From: Nocardioides sp. InS609-2
GTDB taxonomy: Bacteria; Actinomycetota; Actinomycetes; Propionibacteriales; Nocardioidaceae
NCBI RefSeq assembly: GCF_023208195.1
Contig: NZ_CP060034.1
Coordinates: forward strand, 2,604,001-2,668,000
Direction: 5' to 3'
DNA: 64,000 bases
Shown here: positions 26,989-35,412 of the stretch, one piece after another
Numbering within the stretch: position 1 is the stretch's first letter
Layout of the letters: the number at the start of each line of letters is the position of its first letter
Position numbers and translations under genes: made by a program
The notes under the pieces: model-generated
The model's input: the letters and a program-made list of their open reading frames with translations, nothing else
Told to the model about the DNA's origin: nothing
Databases searched by the model: none

Positions 26989-28764
26989 ATGCCCGGCTCG
27001 ATCCGTGCGGGAGACGTGCTCGCGCAGCGCTATCGGCTCGACGACCTGTTGAGCGAGAGCGGTGACGCCCGCTTCTGGCATGCCTTCGACACGGTCCTGA
27101 CGCGCTCGGTCGCGATCCACATCATTGCCAGCACCGACGAGCGCGCGCCTCGGCTGCTCGACGCCGCCCGCCGTTCGGCCACCCTCGTCGACCGCCGCAT
27201 CCTGCGGGTGCTCGACGCCCGCGACTCGGGCGGCGTCGTCTACGTCGTCAACGAGTGGGGCTCGGGCGACTCGCTCGACATCACGCTCACCGGCGCCGGT
27301 CCGATGGCCCCCCGCGAGGCCGCGTGGCTGGTGGCCGAGGTCGCCGAAACGATCGCCCGGGCCCACGAGGCCGGCCTCGCACATGGCCGGCTGAACCCCG
27401 AGAACGTCCTCGTCGACCACAACGGCGAGGTCAGGATCATCGGCTTCGGCGTCGACGCCGCTCTGCACGGACTGCCCCCCGGGCGCCGCAGCACCGACGT
27501 ACACGACCTCGCCGGCCTCCTGTACGCCGCGATGACGGGCCGCTGGGCCGGCACCTCCACCTCCCGGGTGCCCGGTGCCCCTCAGGAGCAGGGCGCGCTG
27601 CTGCGGCCCAGGCGGGTCCGGGCGGGCATCCCGCGCCTGCTCGACGGCCTGTGCGACGAGGTGCTCAACCCCTACGCCGCCTCGCACGCCAGCCGGCCCG
27701 ACCACGACCTCTCGACAGCGCGGGGCCTGGCCGATGCGCTCACCGAGTTCGTCGGCGACGCCCCGACGCGCGAGCCGCACCGGCACCCCGAGACCGAGCC
27801 CGCCATCGGGTCGGTGCCACCTCCCGCCGCGAAGCCCGAGCCCGTCGACATGCCCACCCAGGCCGGAATCCCCGCATTCACCGAGGACGACCCGGAGGAC
27901 GACGTCAGCTGGCTGACTCCGCGTGACGACCGGCCACCTCCGCCGCCGGCCTTCGCCCAGCCGCCGGACCGGCCGCTCTTCGCGCCCGACCCGCCCCGCG
28001 GCCAGCCCGTACGCCGACCCCGTCCCGGCGTCACGACCACTGCCCCGGCGTCGGCCCCGGCCGCCGTACGCGACTCACGGGCCCACACCGGCAGCGGCTT
28101 CTGGCCGTGGGAGAGCGGCACCGGCTCCGGGATCCTGAGCTCCGTGGCCGAAGAGGAGGTGCCCGGCCGCAACTGGCTACGCCTGGCCATGGTCGTCGGG
28201 CTCGTCGCGCTGCTCGTCGTCGCCGTGCTCGCTGTCCTCCAGCTCCGCAACGACGACGGTGACCCGGCCAGCGAGGACACCACCGGCCAGGCCCGCGACC
28301 GGCCTCGCGCCGTACCCCTCACCGGTGTCACCGCGCAGGACTTCGACCCCCAGGGCGATGCACCCTTCGAGGAGTACCCCGACCTCGTCCCGCTCGCCCT
28401 CGACGGCGACCCCGCGACCGCCTGGCAGACCAACACCTACAACCAGAACCTCGGGCCGGGCGGTCTCAAGACCGGTGTCGGCCTGGTGCTTGACCTGGGC
28501 TCGGCCAAGACCCTGCGCTCGGTGCGGCTCACCCTGCCCGGGGGACCGACCTCGGCAGAGGTCTTCCGCACCGGCGAGGTGCCGACCACGGTCGACGGGC
28601 TCGAGGCCGTCGCCGACGGCAGCACCACGGGCGACGACCCGGCGCTGACGCTGCGCCTGCCCGACGACGTCGCCGACCAGTACGTCGTCGTGTGGCTCAC
28701 CTCGCTGCCCCCGGTCGACGGCGGATTCCGCGGCCAGATCGCCGAGGTGGTGGTGGCCGGGTGA
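26989..28764 (+). CDS. Membrane pseudokinase with extracytoplasmic discoidin-like domain
   Basis: A 591-residue protein. Residues 10-260 have a protein-kinase fold, but the key residues are missing: the ATP lysine position is His44 (VAIHII), the catalytic loop reads HGRLNPEN (132-139) without Asp, and DFG is GFG (152-154). A proline-rich linker (about 280-400) precedes one membrane span (about 402-424), and the C-terminal 150 residues form a beta-rich domain (GDPATAWQTNTYN; GVGLVLDLGSAKTLRSV) like F5/8 discoidin modules. It corresponds to the pseudokinase part of mycobacterial MviN, which recruits the FHA protein FhaA. The start is the ATG at 26989 with GGGAGGGG upstream. Confidence 0.88.
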   Translation: MPGSIRAGDVLAQRYRLDDLLSESGDARFWHAFDTVLTRSVAIHIIASTDERAPRLLDAARRSATLVDRRILRVLDARDSGGVVYVVNEWGSGDSLDITLTGAGPMAPREAAWLVAEVAETIARAHEAGLAHGRLNPENVLVDHNGEVRIIGFGVDAALHGLPPGRRSTDVHDLAGLLYAAMTGRWAGTSTSRVPGAPQEQGALLRPRRVRAGIPRLLDGLCDEVLNPYAASHASRPDHDLSTARGLADALTEFVGDAPTREPHRHPETEPAIGSVPPPAAKPEPVDMPTQAGIPAFTEDDPEDDVSWLTPRDDRPPPPPAFAQPPDRPLFAPDPPRGQPVRRPRPGVTTTAPASAPAAVRDSRAHTGSGFWPWESGTGSGILSSVAEEEVPGRNWLRLAMVVGLVALLVVAVLAVLQLRNDDGDPASEDTTGQARDRPRAVPLTGVTAQDFDPQGDAPFEEYPDLVPLALDGDPATAWQTNTYNQNLGPGGLKTGVGLVLDLGSAKTLRSVRLTLPGGPTSAEVFRTGEVPTTVDGLEAVADGSTTGDDPALTLRLPDDVADQYVVVWLTSLPPVDGGFRGQIAEVVVAG

Positions 28765-29438
28765 CCGACTCCGCGCCAGCCAGCGACGCCGAGCTGCTCC
28801 AGGCCCACGTCGAGGGTGACCCCGACGCGTTCGGCACCCTCTTCGGCCGACACCGCGACCGGCTCTGGGCGGTCGCGCTGCGCACGATGGGCAACCCCGA
28901 CGACGCGGCCGACGGGCTGCAGGACGGGTTGATCGCGGCGTACCGCCGGGCCGCGTCCTTCCGTGGCGACGCCGCCGTCACCACCTGGCTGCACCGCGTC
29001 GTCGTGAACGCCTGCCTCGACCGGCACCGGGCCGCCAAGGTGCGCGCCGCGCAGCCGCTGCCTGACGACATCGACGAGTACGCCGACCGCGGGTCGCTGA
29101 CCACGGCCGCCACCGAGCTCGACCCGGCCGAGATCGTGGTCGCCGACGAGCGCTGCCGGCTGGTGCTCGACGCCCTCGCCACGCTGACGCCGGAGCAGCG
29201 CGCGGCGCTGGTGCTGGTCGACATGGAGGGCTACTCCGTGGCCGAGGCCGCCGAGATGCTGGGCTGCGCCGAAGGCACCGTGAAGTCGCGCTGCTCCCGC
29301 GGCCGGGCCCGGCTGGCGCCGCTGCTCGGTGTGCTGCACGGCACCCCACCAGCACGGAACCCCGATGCCGACTCACCCGTCCGATCAGCTGACCACCGGC
29401 CCGACGCGCCCCGTGGCCCACCGGTCCTAGACCCTTGA
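28761..29438 (+). CDS. sigM: ECF sigma factor SigM
   Basis: A 225-residue sigma-70 family factor. Region 2 about residues 20-90 (FGTLFGRHRDRLWAVALRT, GLQDGLIAAYRRAASFRGD) and region 4 about 125-185 with VAEAAEMLGCAEGTVKSR. The C-terminus is a short disordered tail rich in Pro and Arg. Gene order (murJ, pseudokinase, sigM, partner, trxB, trxA) identifies it with actinobacterial sigM. It overlaps the pseudokinase stop by four bases (GTGA). Its partner follows 37 bases later. Confidence 0.9.
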   Translation: MTDSAPASDAELLQAHVEGDPDAFGTLFGRHRDRLWAVALRTMGNPDDAADGLQDGLIAAYRRAASFRGDAAVTTWLHRVVVNACLDRHRAAKVRAAQPLPDDIDEYADRGSLTTAATELDPAEIVVADERCRLVLDALATLTPEQRAALVLVDMEGYSVAEAAEMLGCAEGTVKSRCSRGRARLAPLLGVLHGTPPARNPDADSPVRSADHRPDAPRGPPVLDP

Positions 29439-29475
29439 CCGACTGACCATCACGCCCTGAGGAGGTGACCCGCCC

Positions 29476-30210
29476 GTGAACGACGAACTGCCCGAGCTCA
29501 GTCCCGCCGAGACCGAGCGCGTACGACGCCTGCTCGCCGAGGCCCGGCACACCGACCCGGTCCCCGCAGACGTGGCGGCCCGACTCGACCGCACGCTGGC
29601 GACGCTGGCCGAGGAGCGGCGTGAGCTCCATTCATCCACCGTGGTGACCCTGGCGTCCCGCCGGCGCCGGCGCGTGACCCAGCTCCTTGTCGCCGCGGTG
29701 GCCGTGGTTGCGGTGGGCATCGGCGTGGCTCAGGTCGTGTCCGGGATGGACACCGACCTGGGCATGAGCACGGCCGACGACTCCGCCGACAGCGGGGCGG
29801 GGGAGGCGGCCGAAGCACCCGACCAGGAATCCCAGCCCCTATCGCCCTCCGCCGAGTCCCGTGGCGACACCGGTGGCGAGTCGGCGCCCGACCGCAATGG
29901 CGCCAAGTCGGCCCTGTCCGCACTGCCACGAGTCGACGACGCCACCTTCGACGCCGACGCTGCGGACGCCCGGGCGCGCCAGGGCAACACCGACGCGACG
30001 ACCGCTCCCGACGATGACAGCCCCGGCACCCTGTTCGACGGCACCTGTGACCGAGACGCGTGGGGCGACGGCGAGCGGGTGCTGGTGCGCTACCAGGGCG
30101 ACCGGGCGGCGCTGGTGTTCCGCCCCGCCCCGGACGGCAGCCAAGTGGTCGACCTGTTCGCGTGTGACGGGGACGACGTACTCCGCAGCGGCATCGTCGC
30201 GGCACCCTGA
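29476..30210 (+). CDS. Membrane partner of SigM (anti-sigma factor-like)
   Basis: A 244-residue protein: cytoplasmic N-terminus of about 65 residues, one membrane span (69-88), a disordered acidic linker, and a small C-terminal domain with two cysteines (GTCDRD and FACDG) probably joined by a disulfide outside the cell. No zinc-binding anti-sigma motif is seen. Position directly behind sigM matches the mycobacterial anti-SigM (RsmA), so a role in holding SigM is likely. A strong GAGGAGGTG lies seven bases before the GTG start. Confidence 0.8.
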   Translation: MNDELPELSPAETERVRRLLAEARHTDPVPADVAARLDRTLATLAEERRELHSSTVVTLASRRRRRVTQLLVAAVAVVAVGIGVAQVVSGMDTDLGMSTADDSADSGAGEAAEAPDQESQPLSPSAESRGDTGGESAPDRNGAKSALSALPRVDDATFDADAADARARQGNTDATTAPDDDSPGTLFDGTCDRDAWGDGERVLVRYQGDRAALVFRPAPDGSQVVDLFACDGDDVLRSGIVAAP

Positions 30211-30225
30211 GCCAGGCTCACCCGC

Positions 30226-30252
30226 GGGAACAACGCGCGTCTACGATCGGTT
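30226..30252 (+). promoter_or_regulatory. SigR/SigH-type promoter of trxB
   Basis: GGGAAC at 30226-30231, then 18 bases, then GTT at 30250-30252. This matches the thiol-stress sigma consensus known from Streptomyces SigR (GGAAT-N18-GTT) and mycobacterial SigH (GGGAAYA-GTT). An identical arrangement stands before trxA. A TACGAT at 30242-30247 could add a housekeeping start. Confidence 0.7.
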
Positions 30253-30287
30253 CAATCGACGTACCCAAACCCCCACGAGTGAGAGCC

Positions 30288-31274
30288 ATGTCTGAGCAGA
30301 CCGCACCCCGCAATGTCATCGTGATCGGCTCCGGTCCGTCCGGTTACACCGCAGCCCTGTACGCCGCCCGCGCGACCCTGGCGCCCCTCGTCTTCGAGGG
30401 CTCCGTCACCGCCGGTGGCGCATTGATGAACACCACCGAGGTGGAGAACTTCCCCGGCTTCCGCGACGGCATCATGGGTCCGGCGCTGATGGACGAGATG
30501 CGCGCTCAGGCCGAGCGGTTCGGCGCCGAGCTGGTCGCCGACGACATCGTCGAGGTCGACCTCACCGGCGAAATCAAGATCGTGAAGACGGCCACCGACA
30601 CCTACACCGCGCGCTCGGTGATCCTCTCGACCGGTTCCGGCTACCGCAAGCTCGGCCTCCCCCGCGAGGAGGAGCTCTCGGGACGCGGCGTCTCGTGGTG
30701 CGCGACGTGCGACGGGTTCTTCTTCCGCGACCAGGAGATCGCCGTCATCGGCGGCGGCGACTCGGCGATCGAGGAGGCTACGTTCCTGACGCGCTTCGCG
30801 ACGAAGGTCTACCTGGTGCACCGCCGCGGCGAGCTTCGCGCGTCGAAGATCATGCAGGAGCGCGCCTTCGCCGACCCCAAGCTCGAGATGGTGTGGGACT
30901 CCGAGGTCGCCTCGATCCAGGGCGACGAGCGCCTCGAGGGCATCACCCTGCGCGACACGAAGACCGGCGAGGAGCGCCCGCTGGCCGTCACCGGCCTGTT
31001 CATCGCGATCGGCCACGACCCGCGCTCGGAGCTGTTGACCGGGCAGGTCGACCTCGACGACGACGGTTACGTGCTGGTCAAGCACCCGTCGACGGCCACC
31101 AACCTCACCGGCGTCTTCGCGGCCGGCGACCTGGTCGACCACCACTACCGGCAGGCGATCACCGCGGCCGGCACGGGGTGTGCGGCCGCCCTCGACGCCG
31201 AGCGGTACGTCGCGATGCTGGACCACCAGGCCTCGACGGCCGGTCCGGCCGAGATGGAGTCGGTCACCGCCTGA
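30288..31274 (+). CDS. trxB: Thioredoxin reductase
   Basis: A 328-residue NADPH-dependent flavoprotein that reduces thioredoxin. FAD-binding GSGPSG (14-19), redox motif CATC (Cys138/Cys141), NADPH-binding [10 protein letters not shown] and the late [10 protein letters not shown] are all present, so the enzyme is complete. I use the ATG at 30288 because TrxB proteins begin close to that point; a GTG nine bases upstream is the alternative. Promoter of the SigR/SigH type upstream. Normally next to trxA, but here 917 bases with two decayed minus-strand genes intervene. Confidence 0.95.
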   Translation: MSEQTAPRNVIVIGSGPSGYTAALYAARATLAPLVFEGSVTAGGALMNTTEVENFPGFRDGIMGPALMDEMRAQAERFGAELVADDIVEVDLTGEIKIVKTATDTYTARSVILSTGSGYRKLGLPREEELSGRGVSWCATCDGFFFRDQEIAVIGGGDSAIEEATFLTRFATKVYLVHRRGELRASKIMQERAFADPKLEMVWDSEVASIQGDERLEGITLRDTKTGEERPLAVTGLFIAIGHDPRSELLTGQVDLDDDGYVLVKHPSTATNLTGVFAAGDLVDHHYRQAITAAGTGCAAALDAERYVAMLDHQASTAGPAEMESVTA

Positions 31275-31623
31275 CGGCCCACCTGTGCTCCCGCGCGAAC
31301 TCGCGGGGCTCGTCGACCCAGAACGCCACGCTCCATAACGTGCGGGCTCCCCCTTCACGGTGAGCGTGGCGGGCTCGACGAGGGTCGCCACCACGTTGGT
31401 GCGCGCTCCGACGGCGATCGCGAGCGCGTCGTCGTCGCCCCACTGGACCGTGCGGATCGAGCTCGGCCAGTCCTGCTCCCTCACCTGCAGTACGGCGACG
31501 CTCGGTGCCGGCGCCCTGCCCCGGCCTGCGGCGCAGGATCCACCACGCCAGCGCGCGGTAGAGCCTGAACTCCGTCACGACCAGCTGCCTTGCCAGCCTC
31601 GCCACGCGTCGTAGCGCGGTCAT
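31264..31623 (-). pseudogene. Frameshifted remnant of a small membrane-associated protein
   Basis: The frame starting at the ATG at 31623 gives MTALRRVARLARQLVVTEF and a hydrophobic WWILRR; sense then continues in another frame (VREQDWPSSIRTVQWGDDD, about 31484-31370) and returns to the first for WSVAFWVDEPREFAREH before the stop at 31264. Two frame changes plus the very short middle mean the gene is broken, probably with an internal deletion of its membrane part. It overlaps the marR remnant by four bases (ATGA), and the end of trxB by 11. Confidence 0.6.
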
Positions 31624-32056
31624 CGGGTCTCGTCCGCCAGGTTCGCGAACCGGGTCAACGTGTCGTCGAGGGCGGCCACGAAGCCGGACAGCCGGCGCTC
31701 CCCCATGTCTGCGAACAGCTGCTCGGCGTGGCTGCGTTGCAGCTCGGCGACGAACGCCGATCCCTTCGCGCTGGGCGTCACGAGCGTCGCTCGGCGGTCG
31801 GTCGGGTGCGGCTCGCGGGTGACGTGGCCGGAGGCGACGAGCCCGTCCACCAGCCCGGTGATGTTGCGGGGGCTGACCTCGAGGGCGGCGGCCAGGTCGC
31901 GCTGGGTGCTCGGGCCGGTGGCGCCGAGCTGCCAGAGCAGTGCGCGCGCAGGGTGCTCATCTGCTCGGCCGCCTCGAAGCGCTCGAGGTCGCTGGTGACG
32001 AGCATGCTGAGTGCCAGCACCTTGTCGAGCGCGTCGCTGGTCCGGATGTTCGTCAT
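31620..32056 (-). pseudogene. Frameshifted MarR-family regulator
   Basis: The ATG at 32056 opens MTNIRTSDALDKVLALSML, and the frame breaks in the CG-repeat run at 31941-31951; the remainder reads on in a second frame with the MarR winged helix (RDLAAALEVSPRNITGLVDG, HPTDRRATLVTPS) to the stop at 31620. One base appears lost (or two gained). It is either a recent pseudogene or a sequencing error in the GC repeat. A palindrome (32071-32084) just upstream looks like its former operator. Confidence 0.7.
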
Positions 32057-32070
32057 ATCGTGAAGGCACT

Positions 32071-32084
32071 TCACTATGTAGTGA
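32071..32084. promoter_or_regulatory. Palindrome upstream of the marR remnant
   Basis: TCACTA-TG-TAGTGA is a perfect dyad 15 bases before the marR start. The position and type fit a MarR operator that would control the marR/remnant pair. Confidence 0.5.
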
Positions 32085-32123
32085 GATCGCACTTCGGACG
32101 CCGGCAGGACACGGCCGCCGGCA

Positions 32124-32150
32124 GGGAACAACTGTCGGTGGGGTGGTGTT
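32124..32150 (+). promoter_or_regulatory. SigR/SigH-type promoter of trxA
   Basis: GGGAAC at 32124-32129, 18 bases, GTT at 32148-32150: the same sequence elements and spacing as before trxB. It gives trxA its own stress-induced start, 42 bases before the GTG codon. Confidence 0.7.
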
Positions 32151-32191
32151 CACTGAGGACCAGCTAGATATCTCTTCCGAAAGGGCATCCC

Positions 32192-32515
32192 GTGGCGAAC
32201 ATGGCAGCAGTGACCGACGCCGACTTCGAGGCCGAGGTCCTCAAGTCCGACAAGCCCGTCCTGGTGGACTTCTGGGCCGAGTGGTGCGGCCCGTGCCGTC
32301 AGGTGGCTCCCATCCTCGACGAGATCGCCGGCGCCCACGGCGACAAGATCACGTTCGTGAAGATGAACGTCGACGAGAACCCCGTGACCCCGGCGTCCTA
32401 CAAGGTCACCGGCATCCCGACGATCAACGTCTACCAGGGCGGTGAGGTCGTGAAGACCATCGTCGGCGCGCGCCCCAAGGCCGCGATCCTCAAGGAGCTC
32501 GAAGACCTCCTCTGA
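32192..32515 (+). CDS. trxA: Thioredoxin
   Basis: A 107-residue thioredoxin with the active site WCGPC (Cys32/Cys35), the cis-proline segment GIPTINVY, and the family-typical VDFWAEWCGPCRQVAPIL. It reduces protein disulfides using electrons from TrxB. The GTG at 32192 follows AAAGGG by six bases; the ATG three codons on is less well placed. Its SigR/SigH-type promoter is shared in form with trxB. The cwlM gene that follows trxA in mycobacteria is missing here. Confidence 0.95.
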   Translation: MANMAAVTDADFEAEVLKSDKPVLVDFWAEWCGPCRQVAPILDEIAGAHGDKITFVKMNVDENPVTPASYKVTGIPTINVYQGGEVVKTIVGARPKAAILKELEDLL

Positions 32516-32524
32516 GCCTCTGGT

Positions 32525-32615
32525 TCGGTGGTCGAGTGCCCGCGGCTGTCCTCGGTGGTCGAGTGCCCGCGAGGAACGAGCGGGTGTATCGAGAACCGGG
32601 TGTATCGAGAACCGG
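32525..32615. repeat. Composite direct and tandem repeats
   Basis: A 20-base sequence beginning TCGGTGGTCGAG occurs at 32525-32544 and again at 32552-32571. Next, a 16-base unit beginning CGGGTGTATCGAG is repeated at 32581-32596 and 32597-32612. GGTCGAG and TATCGAGAAC are near-inverted, so the array could form hairpins. Similar short elements are dispersed through genomes of related actinobacteria as far as I recall; an allied element lies at 44410-44463. Confidence 0.7.
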
Positions 32616-32620
32616 ACTGA

Positions 32621-33265
32621 CTAGCCGACCCGGCCGGGCTCTCGCCCGAGCCGGGTCGCTTTCTTCGGCATCGGTCGCACCACACCCAGCAGTCTTTCGA
32701 CGGCAAGCTCGACCTCGCTCATCCAGGTCCGGGTGGTGCGCAGATCCATCCGCATCCGCGGCGTCGTCGCGTGCGAGCGTTGGGTCTTGAAGCCCACCGC
32801 GTCCAGGAAGTCCACCGGCAGCACGCAGTCGCGCCCGGCGGTGCCGCGGGTGTCGCCGAAGGCCTCGACCGCGACGATCTTCCGCTCCACCAGGTCGCGG
32901 GCCGTCCCCTGCACCAGCATCCTGCCCAGTCCGCCGCTCCGGTGCTGCGGGGCGACGTACACCGTGGCAAGCAGTACGGCGTCCGGCGAGACCGGCGCGG
33001 TCGGCATCGTCATGGCTCCGGCCAGGAACCGCACGGGCGCGTAGAGCGCCATCCCGACCGGTACGTCGTCGACAAGCAGCACGCGCCCGCACGACCCCCA
33101 CTCGCGCAGCACCTCGGAGACCCACGCCTCCAGCTCTGCCGCACGCTGGTCGTCGTCGATGCGGGAGCGGGACACGGGGTCGAGCTGCCAGAACAGGCAG
33201 CTGCGGACGTGGTCGTCGAACTCCCCCAGATGGTCAAGCGTGAGGCGCGCGAGCGTGCGGGCCAT
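32621..33265 (-). CDS. GNAT family N-acetyltransferase
   Basis: A 214-residue acetyltransferase. The acetyl-CoA-binding segment LLATVYVAPQHRSGGLGRMLV (strand 4 and the Q/RxxGxG/A loop, about 98-118) is clear. The N-terminal half begins ARTLARLTLDHLGEFDDHVRSC. Substrate unknown. GGGAGGTG lies four bases before the ATG. It sits alone on the minus strand between trxA and an aminotransferase gene; an acetyltransferase in the trx-parB interval is seen in related genomes (recollection). Confidence 0.85.
   Translation of the reverse strand: MARTLARLTLDHLGEFDDHVRSCLFWQLDPVSRSRIDDDQRAAELEAWVSEVLREWGSCGRVLLVDDVPVGMALYAPVRFLAGAMTMPTAPVSPDAVLLATVYVAPQHRSGGLGRMLVQGTARDLVERKIVAVEAFGDTRGTAGRDCVLPVDFLDAVGFKTQRSHATTPRMRMDLRTTRTWMSEVELAVERLLGVVRPMPKKATRLGREPGRVG
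32626..32664. terminator. Strong terminator between trxA and the GNAT gene
   Basis: CGACCCGGC and GCCGGGTCG flank CGGGC-TCTC-GCCCG with one unpaired A, giving a nearly perfect 14-pair stem, followed by CTTTCTT for the trxA direction. It overlaps the last codons of the convergent GNAT gene. Confidence 0.85.
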
Positions 33266-33321
33266 GGTTCACCTCCCGATATGGCCATGCTAGGCGGCGT
33301 ACGGCCTGACAGGATGCGTCT

Positions 33322-34536
33322 GTGCGCCAGATCCGTCAGAGCAAGAAGCTGCAAGGTGTCCGCTACGACGTGCGGGGGCCGATCCTCGTCGAGGCCCACC
33401 GCCTGGAGGCCGAGGGCCACCGCATCCTCAAGCTCAACATCGGCAACACCGCGCCGTTCGGCTTCGAGGCGCCCGAGGCGATCCTCGCCGACATGATCCA
33501 CCACCTGCCGAAGTCGCAGGGCTACAGCGACTCCCAGGGCATCTACTCCGCGCGCACGGCCGTCATGAACTACTACCAGTCGCGGGGGCTGCGCGAGGTC
33601 GGCGTCGAGGACATCTTCATCGGCAACGGCGTCTCCGAGCTCATCTCGATGGTGCTCCAGGCATTCGTCGACGACGGCAACGAGATCTTGGTGCCCGCGC
33701 CCGACTACCCGCTCTGGACCGCCGCGGTGACCCTTTCCGGCGGTACGGCGGTGCACTACCGCTGCGACGAGGAGAACGGCTGGAGCCCCGACCTGGCCGA
33801 CATCGAGGCCCAGATCACCGAGAACACCCACGGTCTGGTGATCATCAACCCGAACAACCCGACCGGCGCGGTCTACAGCGAGGCGACGGTCAAGGGCCTG
33901 ATCGACATCGCGCGCCGCCACGACCTGGTGATCTTCGCCGACGAGATCTACGAGAAGATCATCTTCGACGATGCCGAGCACCACCACGCCGCGACGTACG
34001 CAGCCAACGATGTGCTCTGCCTGACCTTCTCCGGCCTATCCAAGGCGTACCGCGTCTGCGGCTACCGAGCTGGCTGGGTGATGATCTCCGGTCCGAAGGA
34101 GCTCGCCACCGACTTCCTCGAGGGACTGACGCTGATCGCGAACATGCGGATGTGCGCGAACGTCCCGGCCCAGCACGCCATCCAGACCGCGCTGGGCGGC
34201 TACCAGTCGGTCGAGGAGCTGATCGTGCCCGGCGGCCGCTACTACGAGCAGTCGATGCTGGCCGACCGGTTGCTCAACGACATCCCGGGCGTCTCCAACG
34301 TCACCCCGCGGGGCGCGCTCTACTGCTTCCCGCGCCTGGACCCCGAGGTCTACGCCATCGACGACGACGAGGAGTTCGTCATCGACCTGCTGCGTGCCAA
34401 GAAGCTCCTGGTCACCCACGGCAGCGGCTTCAACTGGCCCGCGCCCGACCACTTCCGGCTCGTCACCCTGCCCGAGGCATCGGTGCTCGAAGAGGCCATC
34501 GGGCGGATCGCGGACTTCCTCGCCACACGCCGCTGA
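33322..34536 (+). CDS. Class I/II pyridoxal-phosphate aminotransferase (alanine/aspartate-type)
   Basis: A 404-residue PLP enzyme of fold type I. Motifs: LNIGNTAPFGFEAP, NGVSELISM, INPNNPTGAVYS, FADEIYEKI and the PLP lysine in TFSGLSKAYRVCGYRAGW. Closest in style to AlaA-like transaminases that make alanine from pyruvate. CAGGAT ends six bases before the GTG start, close to the leaderless pattern. It is followed 31 bases on by an acyltransferase with its own promoter. Confidence 0.9.
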   Translation: MRQIRQSKKLQGVRYDVRGPILVEAHRLEAEGHRILKLNIGNTAPFGFEAPEAILADMIHHLPKSQGYSDSQGIYSARTAVMNYYQSRGLREVGVEDIFIGNGVSELISMVLQAFVDDGNEILVPAPDYPLWTAAVTLSGGTAVHYRCDEENGWSPDLADIEAQITENTHGLVIINPNNPTGAVYSEATVKGLIDIARRHDLVIFADEIYEKIIFDDAEHHHAATYAANDVLCLTFSGLSKAYRVCGYRAGWVMISGPKELATDFLEGLTLIANMRMCANVPAQHAIQTALGGYQSVEELIVPGGRYYEQSMLADRLLNDIPGVSNVTPRGALYCFPRLDPEVYAIDDDEEFVIDLLRAKKLLVTHGSGFNWPAPDHFRLVTLPEASVLEEAIGRIADFLATRR

Positions 34537-34567
34537 CCACGACCAGGTCGCACCCTAGGGTGAGGTC

Positions 34568-35341
34568 ATGCGCGACCTCACGTACCCCCCGATCATCGTG
34601 GCCGCCAAGACGGCCTTCCGCGCACTGGGCAACCGGTTCACCATGACCGGCACCGAGCACGTGCCCCGCACCGGCGGTGCGCTGATGGCCTACAACCACG
34701 TCAGCTACGTCGACTTCGTGTACGGCGGCCTCGCGGCCAACCCGTCCGGCCGCCTGGTGCGCTTCATGGCCAAGCGCGAGCTGTTCGACCACAAGGCTAC
34801 GGGGCCGTTGATGCGGTCGCTGCACCACATCGAGGTCGACCGGGGCGACGGCATCGCGTCCTACGAGCGGGCGGTGGAGTGTCTGAAGGACGGCGAGATC
34901 GTCGGGATCTTCCCCGAAGCCACGATCTCCCGGGCGATGGAGCTCAAGGAGTTCAAGACCGGCGCCGTGCGGATCGCAGCCGACGCGGGCGTGCCGCTGA
35001 TCCCGGTCATCCTGTGGGGCACCCAGCGGATGATGACCAAGGACCACCCGCGCGACTTCTCACGCGGCAAGAGCATCTCGATCCACGTCGGCGAGCCGAT
35101 GCAGATCAACCCCAGGGACGCCGCGGGCGAGACCAGGCGCCTGCACGAGACGATGAGCCGGATGCTCGACGAGGTCATCGCCGCCTACCCGGCCGACGAG
35201 CAGCCGCCCGGCTCCTGGTGGCTGCCGGCCACCCACGGTGGCTCGGCACCCAGCCTGCAGGAAGCCGCACGCCTCGACGGCGAGGAGAAGCGCGAGCGCG
35301 CCCGCAAGCGGGCCGAACGCCGCGCGAAGAAGAAGGCTTAG
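34568..35341 (+). CDS. 1-acyl-glycerol-3-phosphate acyltransferase (PlsC family)
   Basis: A 257-residue lysophospholipid acyltransferase. The catalytic NHVSYVDF (H-x4-D block), the substrate-binding GIFPEATISRA and the PVILWGTQRM segment are conserved. The C-terminus is a long basic/acidic helix rich in Lys, Arg and Glu (EEKRERARKRAERRAKKK). No transmembrane span is evident, so it is probably a peripheral membrane enzyme. ATG at 34568 follows TAGGGT (34556-34561) by six bases, leaderless type. Confidence 0.88.
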   Translation: MRDLTYPPIIVAAKTAFRALGNRFTMTGTEHVPRTGGALMAYNHVSYVDFVYGGLAANPSGRLVRFMAKRELFDHKATGPLMRSLHHIEVDRGDGIASYERAVECLKDGEIVGIFPEATISRAMELKEFKTGAVRIAADAGVPLIPVILWGTQRMMTKDHPRDFSRGKSISIHVGEPMQINPRDAAGETRRLHETMSRMLDEVIAAYPADEQPPGSWWLPATHGGSAPSLQEAARLDGEEKRERARKRAERRAKKKA

Positions 35342-35349
35342 CTGTTCAT

Positions 35350-35381
35350 CGCTAAGTGGTGAGACGGACTTAGCGTTTTAT
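35350..35381 (+). terminator. Rho-independent terminator after the acyltransferase gene
   Basis: CGCTAAGT (35350-35357) and ACTTAGCG (35368-35375) pair perfectly around a ten-base loop and are followed by TTTTAT. It stands nine bases after the stop codon and also separates the convergent parB. Confidence 0.88.
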
Positions 35382-35412
35382 CCCTTTGTCGACATATGTC
35401 CGGGTCTCAGGC

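Noticed and set aside
32525..32615. CRISPR-like array
   Set aside because: Only two copies of each unit, tandem without unique spacers of regular length, and no cas genes.
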